64,000 nt of DNA from Kitasatospora xanthocidica (GTDB lineage: Bacteria; Actinomycetota; Actinomycetes; Streptomycetales; Streptomycetaceae): the NCBI RefSeq assembly GCF_014656195.1, contig NZ_BNBY01000030.1, positions 1 to 64,000 of the forward strand. Reading direction: 5' to 3'. The translations under genes and the position numbers were made by a program. Positions 62,744 to 64,000 of this stretch are shown here, piece by piece (positions within the stretch are counted from its first letter, which is position 1; every line of letters starts with the position of its first letter). The notes beneath the pieces were generated by a model, which saw only the letters and a program-made list of their open reading frames with translations, was not told where the DNA came from and searched no databases.

Positions 62744-63883
62744 TTACGCCGTGTAGGTGTACGTCGCCGACGCGCTGGTGCCGCCCGCCGTGGTGACCGT
62801 GACGTTCACCGGGCCGGGCTGGGCGCCCGCCGGAGCGGTGGCCGTGCAGAAGGACGGGCCGCAGGAGACGTGGGTGGCCGGCACGCCGCCGAACGCGACC
62901 GTCCCGTAGGTCAGGTTGCTGCCGATCACGTTCACCCGGGTCCCGCCGGCGACCGGGCCGCTCGCCGGGGACAGGCTGCTGACCGAGGGCGCGGGCGGGG
63001 CCGGGGGAGTGGCGCCGGTGTAGTCGAAGGTGGCCGTCGCGGTGGCGGTGCCGCCGGGCGTCACCACGCTGACCGGGACGCTGCCCGAGCCGCCCGGCGT
63101 GGTCACCGTGCAGGCGGTGTCGGTGCAGCTGCCGCCCGAGGGGACGCCGCCGACCAGCACCATGCCGTGGGCCAGGTTGCTGCCGCTGACGGTCACCGCG
63201 GTGCCGCCGGTGCCGGGGCCGGTGGTGGTGCCGAGGCCGGTGACGGCCGGGGCGGCCTGGACGGTCGCCGGCAGGTAGCCGCCGGTGCCGAGGTCGTAGC
63301 GGGAGACGTGGCCGGTCGGGTCGGTGTCGTTCGGGTTGGCGGCCGTCACCGTGATCACGCCGGTGATCGGCACGCCGGGCGTGGTGCGCAGGTTGAGCTT
63401 CATGAACTCGCTCTTGCCGACCACCCGGGTGCCGGTGAGGACGGCCTCCAGGTGGCGGCCGTCGGGCGAGAGGGTCTCGGTGAAGGTGTAGTCGTACGGC
63501 GTGGAGTAGAACATGGCGCCGTCGGTGGTGACGCCGGGCGGCAGGTCGACGGTGAAGTGGGTCGGGCCGGTCAGGTCCGCGCTGCCGGCGGACACCCAGC
63601 TCGCCGACATGTTGCCGGTGGTGAAGAAGCCGCCGGGGTAGTTCCCGCTCTGCGAGACGGTCACGTGCTGCGCGGAAGTCGAAACCGCGGGCGTCGAGAC
63701 CTTGGGTGTCGGGACCTTGGGCGTCGAGGCCTTGGGGGCCGGGATCGCAGGTGCCGAGACCTTGGGCGTCGAGCCCTTGGGGGTCGCGGCCGCGGCGGTG
63801 CCGGCGGTGAGGACGGCACCGGTGGTGAGGGTGGTCACGGACAGCGCGGCGGCAACGCCCGCTTTGGCCAGTCGGGTGATCAT
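62744..63883 (-). CDS. Secreted protein with two IPT/TIG domains
   Basis: A protein of 379 residues. The signal peptide (MITRLAKAGVAAALSVTTLTTGAVLTAGTAAAA, about 1-34) leads to a low-complexity spacer of STPKV/PAPKAS repeats (about 35-70). A beta-rich domain of about 130 residues follows (HVTVSQSGNYPGGFFTTGNMSASWVSAG), not recognised. The C-terminal 180 residues are two IPT/TIG immunoglobulin-like domains (VTGLGTTTGPGTGGTAVTVSGSNL and VSSLSPASGPVAGGTRVNVIGSNL), each with a Cys pair (SCTDTACTV and SCGPSFCTA) that could form a disulfide. It is probably extracellular or wall-associated, with a binding rather than catalytic role. The start follows GATGAT 6 nt upstream. Confidence 0.8.
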   Translation of the reverse strand: MITRLAKAGVAAALSVTTLTTGAVLTAGTAAAATPKGSTPKVSAPAIPAPKASTPKVPTPKVSTPAVSTSAQHVTVSQSGNYPGGFFTTGNMSASWVSAGSADLTGPTHFTVDLPPGVTTDGAMFYSTPYDYTFTETLSPDGRHLEAVLTGTRVVGKSEFMKLNLRTTPGVPITGVITVTAANPNDTDPTGHVSRYDLGTGGYLPATVQAAPAVTGLGTTTGPGTGGTAVTVSGSNLAHGMVLVGGVPSGGSCTDTACTVTTPGGSGSVPVSVVTPGGTATATATFDYTGATPPAPPAPSVSSLSPASGPVAGGTRVNVIGSNLTYGTVAFGGVPATHVSCGPSFCTATAPAGAQPGPVNVTVTTAGGTSASATYTYTA

Positions 63884-64000
63884 AGGTCGATCATCACCGA
63901 ACCATTGCGCCGCCCTCACCGGTTTTTCGAATGCTGGTTCGAGAATGGCGGGATTCCGTCGAAACCACGTTCCGAAAATGATCTCCGGAGGGCCGCTCAC

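Noticed and set aside
1..64000. Phage, integrative element or defence island
   Set aside because: No integrase, transposase, capsid, restriction, toxin-antitoxin or other defence gene was recognised; codon bias and gene spacing are uniform.

Overview
The window is high-GC actinomycete chromosome, most likely a streptomycete (Streptomyces or Kitasatospora). The signs are strong G/C bias at third codon positions, many leaderless genes with a TANNNT-type -10 box 6-8 nt before the start, a CBM2-FnIII-GH18 chitinase with paired DasR-like elements, a mycothiol-type maleylpyruvate isomerase family protein, an MscL with a C-terminal zinc ribbon, and an NsdA-like HTH/TPR regulator. No rRNA, tRNA, transposase, integrase, phage gene, CRISPR array or recognisable defence island was seen. 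It reads as ordinary chromosome with dense, mostly single-gene transcription units.

Layout. 0-3 kb: end of etfB, etfA, then a MatB-like acyl-CoA synthetase behind an array of ATGAG-N5-CTCAT palindromes. 3-10 kb: NlpC/P60 wall hydrolase, ribokinase-like kinase, a P-loop kinase/NUDIX fusion, DUF4184 membrane protein, M20 peptidase, geranylgeranyl-reductase-like flavoprotein. 10-18 kb: secreted chitinase, divergent ArsR-type regulator and MFS exporter with a shared palindrome, RidA, ATP-grasp protein, enoyl-CoA hydratase. 18-27 kb: maleylpyruvate isomerase family protein, hexapeptide acyltransferase, PucR regulator, secreted lipase, HutD protein, divergent MFS/ROK pair, Cds1-like PLP enzyme. 27-36 kb: small membrane protein, beta-helix/AAA+ fusion, MOSC protein, a proline/glycine/glutamine-rich DUF6643-type protein, MscL, glycosyltransferase, DsbA-like protein. 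36-46 kb: dehalogenase-like hydrolase, methyltransferase, HpnB-like glycosyltransferase, Asp/Glu racemase, a 0.9-kb noncoding palindrome array, polysaccharide deacetylase, sugar transferase behind a coupled 12-codon ORF, NUDIX, orphan DhaM, DUF397. 46-55 kb: conserved protein, a cysteine-type leader peptide before an acyl-CoA dehydrogenase homologue, phosphotransferase, NsdA-like regulator, PAS protein, HEAT-like protein, UppP. 55-64 kb: methyltransferase, DUF4396 protein behind a CsoR-like palindrome, PadR/hydrolase divergent pair, antibiotic-type phosphotransferase, PxpB and PxpA, membrane protein, secreted IPT/TIG protein.

Functional links. EtfBA passes electrons from acyl-CoA dehydrogenases and sits beside an acyl-CoA ligase. 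Several divergent regulator/target pairs (ArsR/MFS, ROK/MFS, PadR/hydrolase) carry palindromes in the shared intergenic region. Cell-envelope functions recur (NlpC/P60, HpnB-like and GT4 glycosyltransferases, sugar transferase, deacetylase, racemase, UppP), but they are separate units rather than one cluster.

The most unusual features are: the alternating array of two palindrome families at 40010-40898, with a solitary copy of one family at 5200-5232; the six-unit operator-like array at 1217-1371; the leaderless Cys leader peptide at 46661-46744; the ATGA-coupled ORF at 42977-43015; a four-unit tandem repeat that carries both the pxpA stop and the candidate pxpB starts; and related short-repeat hairpins at 23136-23250 and 27288-27330.
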